Assembly: GCA_051000815.1 (NCBI GenBank)
Contig: JBPCNX010000093.1
Location: 30,226 to 94,225, forward strand
Reading direction: 5' to 3'
DNA: 64,000 bases
Source of the DNA: PSRF01 sp051000815
GTDB taxonomy: Bacteria; Acidobacteriota; Blastocatellia; Pyrinomonadales; Pyrinomonadaceae
Part shown: positions 62,423 to 64,000 of the stretch, piece by piece
Layout: each line of letters begins with the position of its first letter
Position numbering within the stretch: position 1 is the stretch's first letter
Position numbers and translations under genes: made by a program
The notes under the pieces: model-generated
What the model was told of the DNA's origin: nothing
Database searches by the model: none
Seen by the model: the letters and a program-made list of their open reading frames with translations, nothing else

Positions 62423-62596
62423 ATGGCCCTACAAACAGGAGAACGCCACCGCTGCCTTGATCGGGAATGCGGCTGCGAGATCGAAGTGACCAAAGGGACA
62501 GCGCCCGGCAAAGGTGGCCAAGTACCACGCTGTTGTTGCGGCCATGGAGATGAAAAAGGTTGGCTAAGAATACCGCTTGGCATTCTTAAAATTTGA
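62423..62596 (+). CDS. 57-residue cysteine-rich protein
   Basis: ATG at 62423 with an ideal AGGAGG site 6-7 bases upstream. The product has seven Cys: RHRCLDRECGCEIEVTKG then QVPRCCCGHGDEKG. Two Cys clusters (CX4CXC and CCC) separated by a VTKG-x-PGKGG turn suggest a zinc- or iron-binding mini-domain, like rubredoxin- or metallothionein-type ribbons. It sits between the small subunit and the redoxin selenoprotein, in the same operon. Possible roles are metal delivery or electron transfer. Confidence 0.75.
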   Translation: MALQTGERHRCLDRECGCEIEVTKGTAPGKGGQVPRCCCGHGDEKGWLRIPLGILKI

Positions 62597-62625
62597 GATG
62601 GGGACTGGCAAAGAGGAAACTAATC

Positions 62626-63585
62626 ATGCAAAGCACTACACAGAAAGAGGAACTTGCGACACAAAGCACTGAAACGGCAGAACGATTTGTCACCTTGAAA
62701 GACAAGTTGAGTAGTGAGGAATACAACTTCGAGCACTTTCGCACCAAACATCTGTTGACCGACGCGCAGTTGACCATTGAAAAGCGCGGCATCCAGCCAG
62801 GCGAGATGGCTCCCGACTTTGAATTGGCGCGCGTTGGCGGCGGCACATTGCGACTGAGCGAGTTACGGGGCAAGCCCGTCGCGCTTCATTTCGGCTCTTT
62901 CACCTGACCGATCACGGCAGGCTCGGTCGAGCCGCTCAGTAAACTCCATGACACTTGGGGCGATCAGGTGAACTTCGTAGATGTCGTCATCCGCCAAGCG
63001 CACCCGGGCGCTGACGTGCCCGCCTATCACAGCTTCGAACAGAAGATGGGTGACGCCGAACGCTACCGGCGTGAGGACGGTATTGCATGGCCGGTGCTGG
63101 TGGATGATCTCGAAGGCACGACGCATCAGGTCTACGGCGGGCTGGCCGACCCGACTTATTTAATTGATATTGATGGCCGCGTGGCCTTCTACAATATGTG
63201 GACTCACGCGCCGACGCTGCACGAGGCTCTGGAAGAGTTGCTGAAGCAAGAATGGCGCGGCGAAGTCAAAGGAGGAGTGCATCAAACGCCCCATTTGCTT
63301 TCCTCCATGACTGACGGCTGGAAGGGATTGCGACGCGGGTGGCCGCGGAGTTTCATTGAATTGGAGACCTCAGCACCGGGTATGGCAAGCGGCCCCTGGC
63401 TCGGGTATCAACTGCGCCCGCTGCTCGCGCCTTTGACGTTGAGATCAAAGCCACTGCCACCCTCCGCCAAGCTTGGACTGGCGGGTGGAGCAGCGGCACT
63501 GTTGTTTCTCTGTGTGTGGGGTCTCAGATCGCGTCCGGTAACAACTGGCGACAAGGGTCGGACGAGAAACAGGCGATTACATTAA
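62626..63585 (+). CDS. Deiodinase-like redoxin; in-frame TGA read as selenocysteine (inferred)
   Basis: 319 aa from the ATG at 62626 (AGAGGAAA site), with the TGA at 62905-62907 read as residue 94. Thioredoxin-like/T4-deiodinase layout: GEMAPDFELARVGGGTLRLS, VALHFGSFT-U-PITAGSVE, VVIRQAHPGADVPAYHSFEQ, AWPVLVDDLEGTTHQVYGGL, TYLIDIDGRVAFYNMW. The FGSxTUP site is where deiodinases and related redoxins carry Sec or Cys. Conservation continues in the same frame after the TGA. A SECIS-like hairpin follows. A C-terminal TM helix (about 290-310) could tether it to the membrane. It sits between the two hydrogenase subunit genes. Confidence 0.87.
62908..62940 (+). promoter_or_regulatory. Candidate bacterial SECIS in redoxin gene
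   Basis: GGCTC (62920-62924), loop GGTC (62925-62928), GAGCC (62929-62933). The loop starts 18 bases after the TGA. The E. coli fdhF SECIS has a GGUC apical loop at almost the same distance (about 19 bases), so both sequence and spacing agree with SelB recognition. Confidence 0.7.
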
Positions 63586-63650
63586 GAAGCTATCAAGCTC
63601 CGCAATGATTCAAGCGCGGCACAGATTGCGGCGAAGGAGAGCCAACAATA

Positions 63651-64000
63651 ATGTGTTTCAAAAATCTTCCCGTAGAATTCGACGCGCAGGGTAATGCACA
63701 CCTTAAAGGTGGTGTCGTTGACCCTTATGCCTACACGCCGCGAGAAATCAAGCGCGACAAGCTCGAAGAACTGCTCAAGCGCAATGGGCATATCAAGGAT
63801 GTCAGCATTTCTCCGGTGACGCGTGTGGCGGGCGCGCTTTCTTTTCACGCGGTGGCAGATTTACAGGAGCGGAAGTTTCTCGACGCTAACTCCATAGCAA
63901 CGATCTTTCGCGGTTACGAAGTGATCTTAAAAGGACGCGACCCGCGCGACGCGATCTATATCTCCAGCCGCGCCTGCGGCGTCTGCGGCGGCGTTCACTC
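63651..64000 (+). CDS. hhyL: [NiFe]-hydrogenase large subunit (3'-partial)
   Basis: The first 116 residues are in the window. The N-terminal active-site motif is present: ISPVTRVAGALSFHAVAD (about 53-70) and ISSRACGVCGGVH (104-116), with Cys109 and Cys112 as two of the four Ni-Fe ligands. GAGAGCC lies upstream. The C-terminal ligand motif, the maturation cleavage site and any further Sec codon are beyond the right edge. Partner of the small subunit at 61000-62382. Confidence 0.93.
   Translation, partial: MCFKNLPVEFDAQGNAHLKGGVVDPYAYTPREIKRDKLEELLKRNGHIKDVSISPVTRVAGALSFHAVADLQERKFLDANSIATIFRGYEVILKGRDPRDAIYISSRACGVCGGVH

Overview
The window most likely comes from an Acidobacteriota genome, probably class Blastocatellia. 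The markers are two VWFA-related proteins of the type common in Acidobacteria, a CarboxypepD_reg/TonB (Oar-like) receptor, a DUF1800/DUF1501 secreted pair, a large Calx-beta/CHRD/DUF4214 mosaic, and an actinobacterial-type (group 1h-like) [NiFe]-hydrogenase. This placement rests on gene content only; no marker tree could be run.

Layout. 1-9.3 kb: an AAA ATPase cut by the left edge, a lytic transglycosylase, secreted proteins, a long radical SAM protein resembling tetraether-lipid synthases, rpsU, surE, pcm and a DedA protein. 9.3-11.5 kb: tRNA-Pro(CGG) followed by a small accessory island. It has a REP-associated tyrosine transposase inside blocks of palindromic repeats, a chimeric gene remnant, and a second copy of the 3' part of the tRNA. 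11.5-15 kb: small stress/detoxification genes (DinB, VOC, WrbA, ABM) and an orphan palindromic-repeat block. 15-45 kb: mostly core or envelope genes, including DUF1800/DUF1501, a 1360-residue mosaic, sugar dehydrogenases, radical SAM, CBS, SLT, a two-component pair, a subtilase with a heptapeptide-repeat tail, a tRNA-Arg(TCT) interrupted by a group I intron, tRNA-His and HU. 45-53 kb: two family-5 ABC uptake systems (binding proteins plus permeases, no ATPase genes), one of them NikBC-like. 53-57.8 kb: a frame-disrupted TonB receptor, a TPR fragment and an MFS transporter. 57.9-64 kb: a CMD-family protein, a hydrogenase maturation protease, and the start of the hydrogenase operon.

The most striking region is the hydrogenase operon. 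A CooC-like nickel ATPase and a deiodinase-like redoxin are each interrupted by a single in-frame TGA exactly where a functional cysteine is expected. Each TGA is followed, at the usual distance, by a hairpin resembling a bacterial SECIS. I infer two selenoproteins, one with a Sec-X-Cys version of the CooC CXC metal site. They are encoded with four consecutive single-TM small proteins, the hydrogenase small subunit, a 57-residue Cys-rich protein and the large subunit, which runs off the right edge.

Caution: several genes (DUF1345-like, winged-helix, DinB, TonB receptor) carry single-base frame disruptions, so either recent decay or residual indel errors in the assembly must be considered.
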